Shown here one piece after another: positions 45,430-55,855 of a DNA stretch of 64,000 nt (position 1 is the first letter of the stretch; each line of letters starts with the position of its first letter). Origin of the DNA: Triatoma infestans (taxonomy: Eukaryota; Arthropoda; Insecta; Hemiptera; Reduviidae); the NCBI GenBank assembly GCA_011037195.1, contig JAAEAF010007965.1, forward strand, positions 1 to 64,000. Reading direction: 5' to 3'. Made by a program: the position numbers and the translations under genes. The notes under the pieces are model-generated. The model ran no database searches and was not told where the DNA came from. It was given only the letters and a program-made list of their open reading frames with translations.

Positions 45430-46440
45430 CAAACGTGGATGAGCTAAAAGCTACGAGAAACGAGGCCGGACATAGGGTTCCTGGTACACGGATGGGTCCA
45501 GGATGGCCTGAAGAAACAGGAGCCGGTGTATATGGGGTTAAACCGAAGGTACTTATAGCGACGCCTCTTGGGAGTGGAGATAAATTCCATACTGAAATTA
45601 ATACCGTTAAGTTCTGTACGGAAGAGAATCTGCGTAAGGTCCCTAAAAATAGGGAGATTTGCATTTTCTCGGATAGCTAGGCCGTGTATAAGACTGAATT
45701 CCTGCCAATTCTTACATATTCCAATAAGTCCCTCCAGTGGACCCTCGCAGAAAGGCTGAAAAGCGCTATCCAAGCTATGGAGATGCGATATTTGAGAAAA
45801 ATAGAGGGGAAAACAAGAAGGGACAAAGTTAGGAGTAGAAGAAATTTAAAAGTAAAGCCCGCAACAGAGATCGTAGCAACCAGCCAGCTGCGTTGGTTAA
45901 GACATATGAGAATGGAGGAGGGAAGTCTGGCGAGGAGGGTATATGAGACCAGAGTGACAGGTTCCAGGAAAAGAGGAAGGCCTAGAAGAATTTGGGAACA
46001 GGATGTCCAACAGAGTTTGCAAGACAGAGGTTGGTAATCTCTGCGAAATCTCTGCAGGGCCTCGACACCGCTATAGTGGTATAAGAGGAACAGGCTACAC
46101 TGAAAGTCTTAAGGCCTTCAGAACTACGTCTGCCCTGGTCAGCGAGTGTAGACACTCCATGGCGCTACTTTCCCGACCCTACAAAGTGCGGCAGTATGGG
46201 TGCCGAAGTATAAGGGGATAGAGAGTAACGAAAAACCTTACCAACTGGCCAGGACCGGAGCGAATACTCCGTTTGTGGCCCGGACTTGTCCTAGGGAAGG
46301 CTAAAGGAACTGTGCGTGCGACTCAGAGCTATGGATTTAGAGGAAGCACGACCGGTGCTGAAGGCTAAGCCCGGGGGTAAAGCAAAATAGGAGATTATGC
46401 CGTGACTGTGTAGGAGCAGAACCAAGATCATATTCAACTT
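45430..46440 (+). pseudogene. LINE RNase H domain, split by a second LINE fragment
   Basis: Part 1 (45430-45690) reads YTDGSRM, EETGAGVYGVKP, TPLGSGDKFHTEI and ICIFSDS, giving the three acidic RNase H residues D, E and D. Part 2 (about 46090-46440) continues YTESLKAFRTTSALVSECR, AAVWVPKYKGIESNEKP and LARTGANTPF, the WVPGH..I..NE.AD.LAR.GA segment in which His and Asp are lost. Between them lies 45694-46090. One frameshift is visible in part 1. I/R1-like element. Confidence 0.75.
45694..46090 (+). pseudogene. RTE-like LINE C-terminal fragment, nested
   Basis: Open for over 110 codons: PILTYSNKSLQW, AIQAMEMRYLRKIEGKTRRD, KPATEIVATSQLRWLRHMRM, GSRKRGRPRRIWEQDVQ, then SLQDRGW. This is the standard C-terminus of endonuclease/reverse transcriptase proteins (EMR.LR..G.TR.D, LRW..H..RM, GRPR..W). 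It interrupts the RNase H of another LINE, at about SDS.AVYK. It lacks the RT itself. Confidence 0.8.
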
Positions 46441-47564
46441 ATCAAGTATATATTGCGTGTAATATATCATTATAAGAATATAAAGTTTCACAATAAAATA
46501 TATTTAGATTCAATATAGATGAACATAAATTAATTTCATCTTATGGAAAAAAAATAGACACAAAATAATTCCTAAATTAGAATATCAGATAATATTCAAG
46601 AAAACTTGATAAAAAACACAAAAGCCTGTTCACTACTCAAAATATTGGGCAGTTCCTAAATTTAACTCGTCACAACTTGTGACTAAATAAGAAAGAATTC
46701 CATAGAACACAAAAAAATAAAAATAAAAAGTCTATTTCTTTTATTCTGTTACTTTTTAAGTAATAGTATTTGCAGACATTACATGAAACTGTTTGAATGC
46801 AGCTAGCCACAAGTCTTTCTAAGTTATTCTAAAGTTCCGTTTAAACAGTGGAATGCTAAATATTTATTTGCAATATGTGAATTAAACAACACAATCTTCT
46901 TTGATGATTAAAATACCAGCCAACAATAATTAGCCTAAATAGTAAAAGTTAGCCTAAATAGCAACAATAATTAGCCTAAATTTAAAAAAAAAAAAAAATT
47001 TAATTTTCGTTTATAAAATGATAAAAGAGAAATCTTTTCTTTCCTACCCCCTTGTTTTATAAAAAACGCTTACCCTATAGGCGGTGCCATTTCCCCCTTT
47101 ACCACAGAATGGTTATGTAATAGGAACCGTTTTATCAGCAACTATACGGCTGGTAATTTAAACTGTCCCCCTTACCTGCAATGCCATAGTCCTTGTGGCG
47201 GTTTAATCCCGCTTGGGCAAGGCCCTACCTTAGGGTAGTAACCTCGGATATTCACCACATCAAAGGGTTCTACCAAAATGTAAATTTCAATCCCTTCCAT
47301 GCTAAAAATGGATAAAAAATAACAAGAAAAAAAAATTTGTTATATGCTGCACACTTTCCATTAATTTGAAATTTTCATTTATCCTTTTAGCTAACAAATT
47401 TATGTTTATTTGAATCCTAGTAGCATGTTTCCAGTCATTGCTTTAAAATTTTTAAAGCAGTAGACTAATCATTTCCTAAAGAAGTCATAATAAGCAGGGT
47501 ACACAAGCAAACCTATATCCTATTGACCGCGCATTATAATAATAATAACTATAATAAATGATAT
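46441..47564. other. No recognisable gene
   Basis: AT-rich apart from a GC-richer block at 47040-47270 (GGCGGTTTAATCCCGC, GGGCAAGGCCCTACC) that looks like an unclassified repeat. It may be an old tRNA-related SINE, but no clear A box is present. Confidence 0.4.
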
Positions 47565-47755
47565 ATATATCCCGAGTTTAAGTCCAGTGCTGCCCCTTAG
47601 ATTTTTTTTCTTTCTAGGAGCCCCTACAACTTACTGTTCGATGATGGACAGTGTTGTCTATAGCGAGGGAATACTGTCCGGAGACCGGCAGAGCACTGAG
47701 AAGTTCCAGACGCCAATAACCTTAGATGTTCAGGCGCCTTAAATTAAAAAGAAAT
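47565..47755 (+). mobile_element. tRNA-derived SINE S1, 5'-truncated
   Basis: Starts at the B-box remnant GAGTTTAAGTCC, then GTGCTGCCCCTTAGATTT, the two near-palindromic blocks around GATGGACAGTGTTGTCT and ACTGTCCGGAGACCGG, and the end CAGGCGCCTTAAATTAAAAA. Confidence 0.8.
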
Positions 47756-47864
47756 ATATACAGTAAAATAATAAGATGCTTGGGTCTTTTACTCAGCACA
47801 GCTATACATATCCTATAGGCGAGTTATCACTAATTTACCGAGCATTATTATTAAATCGGCATCA

Positions 47865-48057
47865 GAGATATTTTCCGCGATAGCCTACTATTTTTGTGGT
47901 CATCAACCGGTTTTGGGCGTTCGCCCATCATCAGGATGCTTTTTGTCAAACAGTGTGATAACATAGATTTGCAAAGAGCAAATTTACTTGATACATATCT
48001 CTGATAATGTTGATAATATCTCTGATGCTTTCCAGCTTTGCGGAACCAACCACAACA
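47865..48057 (-). mobile_element. Foldback family H1, internally deleted copy
   Basis: Left arm GCATCAGAGATATTTTCC to GCAAATTTACTTGATACA, then directly the outer right end CTCTGATGCTTTCCAGC..GGAACCAACCACAACAAC. TAAATCGG occurs on both sides (about 47855 and 48053). Only the left motif remains. Confidence 0.75.
47901..47938 (-). ncRNA. Hammerhead-like motif (H1) with canonical CTGATGA
   Basis: The minus strand reads CATC, CTGATGA, U, GGGC-GAAC-GCCC, AAAA, CCGGUU, GATG. The 5' core is exactly CUGAUGA, helix II and helix I are perfect, and U replaces C at the cleavage position, which hammerheads tolerate. The G of GAAA has become A, which should inactivate it. Confidence 0.55.
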
Positions 48058-48103
48058 ACTAATAAATCGGTACTTATTAAATTTAATGAGTACTACTATT
48101 GAT

Positions 48104-48350
48104 GTCCTCACGCATTGGTCTAGTGGCTAGTGTACTCACCTTTCTTGTAAGAATTCAGGGTTCGATTCCCGTGAAGGCAAAGTCGGTGTTGACCCAGCAT
48201 CGTGATAAAAAGTGGGAAGCTACAGTTAGTAGCGCCCTAGGTAGCGAAGGCCGGAACTGCGGCGTGCTTACCCCACGCTCCCCTATTCAAACGCCGTCTG
48301 GCAAGCCTTGGTCCTTCATGGACTATTGCGCCAAGGGTTTTTTTTTTTTT
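48104..48350 (+). mobile_element. tRNA-derived SINE S2, copy 2
   Basis: GTCCTCACGCATTGGTCTAG and GTGGCTAG (A-box region), GGTTCGATTCC (48159-48169, B box), GACCCAGCATCGTGATAAAA, AACGCCGTCTGGCAAGCC and a terminal T run. Same as 14461-14720 in the opposite orientation. Only a weak ATTGAT match flanks it. Confidence 0.8.
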
Positions 48351-49149
48351 CTAACATTGATATAACTCTACAATATAATGTATATCAACTGAATGCCAAA
48401 GTCTTAACACGAAAGTACTGGAATAATAAAAATACTCCCCCATTAATAGACAGCTTATCCGAATTTCGAGGCATTGCCAATCGTTTTACATCTTTTAAAA
48501 TTATAAGTTATCTCTTTTTAAGTTTATTAGTCTACTCATAAGCAAAGCATATGTTATCTCTTTATTCCATTCATTTTCGTAGCTTGGTTAGGAACATAAA
48601 TATAACTTTTAGTGAAGACATCTGAAATGTCGTCGCTCCGGTTTTATGCCTTTCTTTTTAATGACTTTATAAAGCCCGATAGTATTTTCCATTATATCAG
48701 TTAGAATTTTACCTCTATGGTTAACATAAGTTCAAAGAATTTCTAACAGAAGGCAGAAAGTAGAATTTTCAAAAAAATTCAATTCAATTCATCATACAAT
48801 TGCTCAATCGAGAGTTGGCCTCTAATAATTATGGTGCAATCATGAAACTGATTTGCATGTCATTGAATTTCACTTCTAGCACCAGGGAATAACAATCATT
48901 TTTATCAAGCTTTCAATACAATAACTCTATTATCAACACATTAAGGCCTCATTAACTAATTTTAGCAGGCCACCTGAAGCTTGGCCAAAATGATTTAATT
49001 CTTTAGCTCACGTATTTGCAAAACAAAGTAAAATGTAAAAAAATTTGGCAATTTTTTTTTTTTTCCAAGAATCAGAAAAGTATAAAAATTCCTATGTTGC
49101 TTGCTATGACTCTCTTTTACATGCAGCTACATAGTTTATGGTTGTAATA
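48351..49149. other. No recognisable feature
   Basis: AT-rich sequence; nothing matched. Confidence 0.5.
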
Positions 49150-49480
49150 GAAGTGAGTAGGTGAGAGAATTGGAGAGAATTAATTTAAATGATGAAGAAG
49201 AAATAAACTATTTAATGTGCTGAAACTGTATAATAAATAGAAACGCAAACTGCATGGTCTTTGCACTGTTAATAAAAATTAGAGGATAAAGTAGCGAGAA
49301 AAGAATAAAGAGAGAGAGAGAGAGACAGACTGGCTGAGTAATTAGAATGTGAGTAGATTGTTGTTTGCTGACTAGTGTGGAAGACTCTCTGTTCTTTATA
49401 GTCGATGCTTATGTGTATATATATATATATAGAATATCCCCCTTGGTCTGACCTAGAAAGCGAGTAACCAGGTTCTACGG
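49150..49480 (+). repeat. MITE-like repeat, copy 3
   Basis: Aligns with 3354-3700 and 22985-23310: GTGCTGAAACTGTATAATA, AACTGCATGGTCTTTGCA, GTTTGCTGACTAGTGTGG, CCCCCTTGGTCTGACCTA. It includes (GA)n at 49305-49325. Confidence 0.55.
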
Positions 49481-49747
49481 ATCCTCACGGATCTGAATCA
49501 TTCGGATCCCATTACAGTGAGTAACAAATTTTCTTTAAGCTTACAATTTTTACTAAATGTCTACTTGTGTTCTATTTTAAATCAACGGGAGAGTCTAAAT
49601 TTAATAAAATGACGTTCTTGACCTTCATGACGTACTTGAAGTTCATAACCTCCTCTTCCCACAAGACTTCTTTAAATGAACTTTCTCAGAAACAAGTTTC
49701 AAACAAAAGTCTGTGTAGAGTTAGTAAACTAATTTTAATTAAGTCTG

Positions 49748-49855
49748 TCTGGTGATTTCCTACAAACTGGGAATTTAGGCAATATATTTAATTCTAATTA
49801 ATATTGTTTTGATTTAATTATATGTTAAATTAAAATAGCACTTTAGAGCAAATGT
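49748..49855 (+). repeat. Dispersed repeat R1, one module fragment
   Basis: GATTTCCTACAAACTGGGAA, ATATTTAATTCTAATTAATA and AAATAGCACTTTAGAG correspond to the start of an R1 module. Confidence 0.6.
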
Positions 49856-50482
49856 AGTTGTCATTTTTTTTTTTTTAACACAGAATATGGTTTTTTATAA
49901 TGTGTACAATTTGTGAATAAATGAGTGTGATGGTAAGTATCGTGGTGGTAAGTACACTGAACCAAGTATCCATTTACACATTTACAACCTACATTCATTA
50001 ACTACAGCATTATTTTCCGGCAATTCTAAAGTCCAGCATGCTCAGTAATTGGATCTGATTGGTATGAAGACAATTTAGATTCCGTTAAAGTTAAAGAGCT
50101 TATTCAGAGCCACATCAAAGCCCAGATCCACTGAGTTTGCACATATCGGAAAGGGGAGTACGACAGAGGCATGATCTGCCATGAGAAGATCCTTCTCGCA
50201 TCTTGCCTTTTTGCCTAATGAATTTGAGGAAATTTGAGGAAAAATGTTTGATTGTGCCTTCCATGAAAACATACAAAAGAATACTCCCAGATCCGGTGAA
50301 TTATAACGCCAGAAAAGGCACTTTTTTGTCGCTGTTTATCATGTAAAATCCTTTTTTCTTTACAAATTAGACAGAATCATGAATACTATAACGGAGTTTG
50401 CTCACCGTCTGCTTTATATTATTATTATTAATAATTGGCGCATCGACATCGCAGGCCATTAGCGCCATTATTATTATTATTA
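49856..50482. other. No recognisable gene
   Basis: A 65-codon frame at 50075-50272 has no domain. (ATT)n at 50415-50480 borders the H1 copy that follows and may be the rest of the LINE tail at 51055. Confidence 0.4.
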
Positions 50483-51053
50483 GTTGTGGTGCTTGGTTCC
50501 GCATAGCTGGAAAGCATCAAAGACATTTTTCGTGGTAGCCTGCTTCATTTTATGGTCATCGACCGGTTTCCGGCGTTCGCCCATCTTCAGGATGCGTTTT
50601 CAGACAGTGTGCCAACACAGACTCGTACAGAGACTTAGTTTCACACTAACTGAGGTGTGTTTTTAAAATACTAAACTCTTAAACTAGGTAAAGGGATGTG
50701 GCCAGATGTGTGGGAAAACACGTGTTTGGGTTGTTAAAGGGCAAATTCTTTTCTTACAGTGGACGCGGGGGTCTAATCTTTAAACTCTGTTGTTGGAGGG
50801 AGACTTACTTCACGATTAACTAACCAAAATATTAAGAATATACAAAAAATAAAAATAAGATGTACAAAATAAATCTAAATAAAATTAAACAACGATTAAA
50901 CTAACATTTTAAAATTCATTCATTCGTTTAAAACTCAACGATTTTTTATATAATTAAATTAAGTTTTTCAGTTCCAAAGAATTAAGAAATTCCAGTCATT
51001 CTTTCACTTTTTCAGTTTACACACTCAGGCAGGTTACCACGGAAAATGTCTCT
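50483..51053. mobile_element. Foldback family H1, right motif lost
   Basis: Begins GTGGTGCTTGGTTCCGCATA, carries the left arm and its motif, then blocks shared with the right half of 17326-18061 in inverted order (GGGTTGTTAAAGGGCAAATT, CTAATCTTTAAACTCTGTTG). It ends CACGGAAAATGTCTCTG. ATT repeats lie on both sides, so it probably inserted into an ATT microsatellite, namely the 3' tail of the LINE at 51055. Confidence 0.75.
50557..50594 (-). ncRNA. Hammerhead-like motif (H1)
   Basis: The minus strand reads CATC, CTGAAGA, U, GGGC-GAAC-GCCG, GAAA, CCGGUC, GATG. Core, helix I and palindrome are intact. One G-G mismatch closes helix II. Confidence 0.55.
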
Positions 51054-51054
51054 G

Positions 51055-51680
51055 ATTATTATTATTATTTATTTTTATATTATTCAATAGAGGGAAAGGT
51101 TATCAAACCCTGCCTTATGCAAAACCTCTCTGAGCTATCCAAAACAGTAACCATAACTCGGTTCCAGATTAATGCCGAAATTAAGGTCTCCAGTCCCAGA
51201 TCTAATCCACCTAAGATTCACTAGAAACCAAATAAATCGGACCTTAACCTTAAAGGGAAATAGCCTAAGATCTTCTACCGATCTGCTCCAACCAAAAGTC
51301 CTGCACTGATTTCCTGCAGTGCCATGAAATGGTGAGTGTTTCTTTTTCTGGCTCAAACTATACAGAAGGGGTTTTGGCGTAGGACCCATCACCTACAAAT
51401 ATCTTCTTAAACCACAAAGTCCTACATCTGACTAGATGTCCAAGACACTTCCTTGAAAGACGCAGTAACATCCATTTATCCCTGTTCAGATCCCCCAGTC
51501 AATATCTTAGACTTCCGACAAACTACTGAGCTCACGTTATAACGAATGCTGTGAAGCTGTCTATGCCTGGAAGCTCGACAATGGATACTGCAACAGCAGG
51601 CTTACGCGCTTAATTTGGATAACCTATTCACCACCTCGTTCCTCGAGATCCAATGTGACCCGGTACCTAGACTAGAAAAA
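51055..51680 (-). pseudogene. I-like LINE, RNase H to 3' tail, copy 3
   Basis: From 51680 down: VPGHIG then, after a shift, NEVVNRLSKLSA (RNase H end); later RSVEDLRLFPFKVKVRF and WFLVNLRW-like text, parallel to VEELWLCPFKVMVRF in copy 1. The 3' region contains GGATAGCTCAGAGAGG and ends in (AAT)n at 51055-51085. Heavily mutated. Confidence 0.7.
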
Positions 51681-51772
51681 CATATTTGAAGATGGTAGCT
51701 CTTGTAGTCTTTTAGAATATTCTAATATTAATAAATTTATAAGTGAAGTCCCTAGATCTCAGTGTGTTCAAC

Positions 51773-52250
51773 TCAAACCATACTGGCTGTAATGGGATCA
51801 ATAGATATAAAATATATTGCTCTGGTTGGCCCATGGCCGAGGTATGTACTGTCATGATTCACCGGTGCGTGACTTTTTGCTAATGTGAGAGCCTTGTTCT
51901 TGCTATTGTGTGAGGGCTGTACTGAAGTTATAACTCCTTCGGAGAAAAAAATCTGAGGCGACTTTGTTTCAAATGAGCATTGTACAAACTGATAAACAAA
52001 CCAGGCTGTTAGATAGGATAGTGTGCTAAACGCTAAGGGAATTACAAGACAGATAATTTGGGATCTCAAGAGTAATGTCATTATTGAGACACAATTACTA
52101 AATACTATACTATTGTAATATTCACACACAAACTTCAAAGCGTGCCTCAACTTTAGTATAAGATGCACAAAGTCTAAATACAGGTCATCTTCAATATACT
52201 CCTTAGTCACTTATAACTACATAATTCTACTTTTTCACAGAAGACTTTAC
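51773..52250 (-). pseudogene. Possible insect chemoreceptor fragment A
   Basis: A 145-codon frame begins TKEYIEDDLYLDFVHLILKL, then RHALKFVCEYYNSIVFSNC, a hydrophobic span IICLVIPLAFSTLSYLTAWF, and VYQFVQCSFETKSPQ. It ends AIYFISIDPITASMV. The order (HALL..F...Y...FS, membrane segment, QF..C) recalls the C-terminal third of insect odorant receptors, odorant-gated membrane channels. The 3' part aligns with 56660-56935. The W and Gly residues usual at the end of such receptors are not clear, so the call is tentative. Confidence 0.35.
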
Positions 52251-53259
52251 TTCGCTATTCACAGATGCGTAGAGTACCAAGAATTCCATCTAGGTTACCG
52301 CAGATTTAACATTGACAGCCACTTTCTCTACAGACTCACTCTTGAGCTTTCACTTAATGAAAGACTTGATTAAAGATCTCCAAGCTGTTAATTTTTCCGA
52401 TAAAGCGGATAGAATTGAAAGTTTTAAGCAGACGACAGATTTTCCAAACACAAGTTCAATATTTCATTTCTAAAATAAAATCCATTAATTGATACTACCA
52501 TCATCTGAGCATTCTCTTCACATTTTTTATTTCTATATCGGTCACAAACTTCCCGTTTGAATAGTTTCGGATTTATTCTATCAGGAATTAATTGACAACA
52601 CTTCACCTATATATTTTACTGTGAGATAAACTAGATAAAATATGTAGCGAGTGTAACAGTTGATGAATCAACAGGTACGAAGGAGGAAGATGTGGCGGCT
52701 ATGACAGCGTAAGTATTATATGTGAAAGAAAGGCAAACATAATCTTCTAAAAATGCTAATGCTCAACATTTTATTTGACGGTTTTTTGTTCCTTGTAAAA
52801 AGCCTTGTCTACATTTGTACCAATTTTCTTTTAGGAAATTGAATTCAGGTCATTCATTCTGTCACCTTTAGAATTAAAGGAGATTTCTTTCAAGAGGTAT
52901 TGATTAACTCTTAATATGCCCTTGATGTTGAGATCACTTTTGCTCTTGAGGAGTTTCTAGTATCTTTTGACCTATTTGTGAACAACACTATTTATAATGT
53001 TGGTACAGTTAGGAATTTTTTATGAAATAAATTGTATTATTTTTCTACTTTGGTAATAAATATGATTTAATTTTAAATTTTTTCTCCAAAAAAAAATTGC
53101 ATAGTTTATAGTGTTAACTGGTAGGTAAGTAATATCAATGATTAAGTGAATTTAAATAATATATTAAATCATAAATGATAGATTCATAAATATTCGGATA
53201 GGATTTTACAAAATCAGACATGCTTCCAACATAGCAAATTATACCAGTATATACAGTAG
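52251..53259. other. No recognisable gene
   Basis: Could contain earlier exons of fragment A, but a 60-codon minus-strand frame at 52424-52606 shows no clear domain. Confidence 0.4.
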
Positions 53260-53400
53260 CCATCGTCCATGAAGTCGAAGATTTTATATCTATTGAGCCG
53301 GACTAATTCTGCTATAATTCGTAATTGACAAAGAACATCAAAAAGAGAGTATTTCCTAGCGTTCTAATGTACTAGGTCTAAAAGAATTGTCATCTATGTT
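53260..53400 (+). pseudogene. Possible chemoreceptor fragment B
   Basis: VEDFISIEPD, followed by a decayed region TATTTCCTAGCGTTCTAATG, aligns with the end of fragment C (MDFISIDPVAF, and CTTTCCTGGCGTACTAATC). Only the extreme C-terminus remains. Confidence 0.35.
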
Positions 53401-53429
53401 TCCGTAGACAACATAATCATATGAATGCC

Positions 53430-53861
53430 TGCCTGCAAGAAATTACTTGTAATTACCGGTTGCCGGCAATTACTTGGGGAGTAGCGATCCTACGGATTAT
53501 CACAGCTCAGTAATCCATGCACTTCGTCAGAACAGTACACAATACACTTAAACTACATACACTCTATTCTTTACAGAAAAGGACAAACACAGTGGACAAA
53601 CTAGGGTCTCCGTCCCTAGTTAATTGGCGAAAGCCAAGAGAGTAGGAAGAGATTAGCTCAGTAGTAGCGCGCTGGAGGTCCCGGATTCGAATCCAACATG
53701 CTGCCCTTAGATTTTCTCTTCCTAGGAGCCTCTACAACTCACAGTTCGGTGATAGGCAGAGTTGTCTGTAGCTAGAGAACACTGCTTGGAGGCCGGCATA
53801 GCACTGAGGAGGCTCCGGGGGCACAATAGATCTTTCAGGTCGCAGTGTGCAATAACGGACG
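53430..53861 (+). mobile_element. Composite SINE S1 with 220-bp head, copy 1
   Basis: Head GGAGTAGCGATCC..CACAGCTCAG..ACTTAAACTACATACACTCT, then AGGGTCTCCGTCCCTAGTTA, then a tRNA-like part with A box TTAGCTCAGTAGTAGCGCGC and B box GATTCGAATCC, the S1 body, and tail GCACAATAGATCTTTCAGGT plus CGCAGTG. It aligns along its length with 55151-55618. The middle of the tRNA region is deleted. Confidence 0.75.
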
Positions 53862-54200
53862 GAGCTTTGAGTAGCGGGGTCCGATGTCTTTCACGGACCT
53901 CCCTCAGACATCTGGTTGGATTCCTCACTGGGCATTGTGGTTTAAGGAGACATCTCTATATAATGGGACTCGTGCCTGACCCCTTTTGTAGAGTTTGTGA
54001 GACTGAGGAGGAAACACCCATGCATCTGATGACGAATTGTTTGGGTTGTGAGGAGATTAGGTTTAGGACCTTCGGCCGGAATAGGATATCGGTAGAGGAT
54101 CTTAAGCTGTGTCCTTTTAAGGTTTTAGTCCGATTTGTTCGGTCTGTGGTGAAACTTAGATGGTTAAAACCTGGGCCTGGATTTTCGCAGTGCAATAAGC
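53862..54200 (+). pseudogene. I-like LINE C-terminal tail, copy 4
   Basis: Open frame: SRTSLRHLVGFLTGHCGLRR, HLYIMGLVPDPFCRVCETEE, ETPMHLMTNCLGCEEIRFRT, FGRNRISVEDLKLCPFKVLV, RFVRSVVKLRW. This gives a complete CCHC knuckle (C..C.......H....C). It is the best preserved copy of this tail in the window and starts exactly where the composite SINE ends. Confidence 0.85.
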
Positions 54201-54714
54201 CCCTACTTATCATATGAACATAGAAAAACTTTAAAATACAGTAGTTAACGTGAAAAAATATTAAATGCCCATAAGAATTGTTTATATAAAATGAGTTTAG
54301 TTGTACAGGACTTTTATTATACAAGAATATATTATTTATAATTTTATGGTATCATTAGAATTAAGAAGTTGTTTAAAATCTGTTCATTGTGTAAATAAGG
54401 ATTATAACTGTGAATAAAGTGAAATAGGATCTTAGAGTGCGTAACAAACAAGTAGGGATGGAAGAAGCATGATATTTCAGACTATTATAACCAGTAAAAG
54501 ACGTTGATACTGCCTTAATTATGCGCCATTATTTATTTAATTAATGCTTCAGTTGAATTATTGACTGCACCACACTTGACGAATGGCAGACATGAATTTA
54601 CCATTCGCTATTCAGAAAAATTCTGCTGTAAAACACATCAGAAAGGTGGGTAGCTGGGACCCCAAGGGTTACCATAGCTACCCACCTTTCTCTTATTGCA
54701 CTTTACAAAACTGT
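54201..54714. other. No recognisable gene
   Basis: AT-rich. A hairpin-like GGTGGGTAGCTGGGACCCC / GGTTACCATAGCTACCCACC occurs at 54644-54684, with a GGTAGCT stem, and could be the end of an unknown element. Confidence 0.4.
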
Positions 54715-55855
54715 AATTTATGAATCTTATACTTACTATACTGAATTTAATGAAATTGGTCAGAATTTTAATGGAGAAATTCGCAAAAAAATGAAAACTG
54801 TTCAGTCATAACGCACATTCGGCAAATTCGGTTAATTAATTTTCTTGAAACTCGAAATTTTGGCAATCTATTTATTTCTAATTAATTTTGTATAAATGGT
54901 AAAATTGTATAATCAACTAAGATAGAACTTTAAAGGAAAACAATCTCTCCCACAAAAGTATCTTTAAATGAATTTTTCCGGAGAAATGTTTCAAATAAAA
55001 ATTATACGTCAGAATATTTGTAACTTGTAATTCCAAGTTTAAAGAAGATCTTTGGAGCCATTTTTGAGAAAACTGCAAACAAGTGAAAAAATTATTCATT
55101 AAAATGGTACTTCTAGTTGAAGAATTTTGATACCTAACTTCCAGTCGGATAGCCCGCAAGGGATATCTGTTGCATGCAGTTACTTGGGAGTAGCGACCCC
55201 ACGGGTTACCACAGCTCAGAACTCTATGCACTTCATCAGAACAGTACACAATATTGCAGTACAGTACTTAAACTACATACACTCTACACTTTACAAACAA
55301 GGACAAACACAGTACTAGGGTCTCCGTCCCTAGTTAACTGGCGAAAGCCGAGGGAGAAGGAAGGAAGAGATTAGCTCAGTGGTAGCGCGCTGGACTAGCC
55401 TTTGCGGAGGTCCCGGGTTCGAATCTAGCATGCTGCCCTTAGATTTTCTTTTCCTAGAAGCCTCTACAACTCACTGTCCGGAGATAGGCAATATTGTCTG
55501 TGACTAGGGAGTGCTGCTTGGAAGCCGGCTGTGCATTGGAGAAAGTTCCGTGGGGCACCATAGATCTTTCAAGTCGCAGTGCGATAATCCCCTACAACAA
55601 TCTACGATCTAAAATCCTGTCGGATCTCATGGTGATTCCTAAACGAAATATCAATTTGGGACTTTCAGTGATTTTTCGTTTTTGAGCTATGAGCTCGTAT
55701 ATATATATATATATATATATATATACCCACACAAACATAAACTCTGACCACTTTCTAAAAACCATATTTTGGGACACAGGGGATCTCAAAACGTGTATTC
55801 TGTTGAAAACTCAATATCAAAAATTTGATTGAGACTAGGAGTAACAAGAAGTAAT
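54715..55855 (+). repeat. Dispersed repeat R1 interrupted by a composite SINE
   Basis: R1 text runs from ACTGAATTTAATGAAATTGG to GTACTTCTAGTTGAAGAATT (55130) and resumes at GATCTCATGGTGATTCCTAA (55624) to the 3' end GGAGTAACAAGAAGTAAT. One module has been lost. (AT)n at 55698-55724 replaces the CA/GT tract. Confidence 0.8.
55151..55618 (+). mobile_element. Composite SINE S1 with 220-bp head, copy 2, inserted in R1
   Basis: GTCGGAT occurs at 55144-55150 and 55619-55625 (TCC.GTCGGAT with one difference if extended). Layout: 220-bp head of unknown origin, A box in TTAGCTCAGTGGTAGCGCGC (55371), B box GGTTCGAATC (55416-55425), GCTGCCCTTAGATTTTC, the S1 body and the tail CATAGATCTTTCAAGTCGCA GTGCG. 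The head and tRNA part were inserted together as one unit. Confidence 0.85.

Noticed and set aside
55371..55440. A tRNA gene at the A and B boxes
   Set aside because: It repeats with the same 3' body in many S1 copies and lies inside an R1 repeat with a target duplication.
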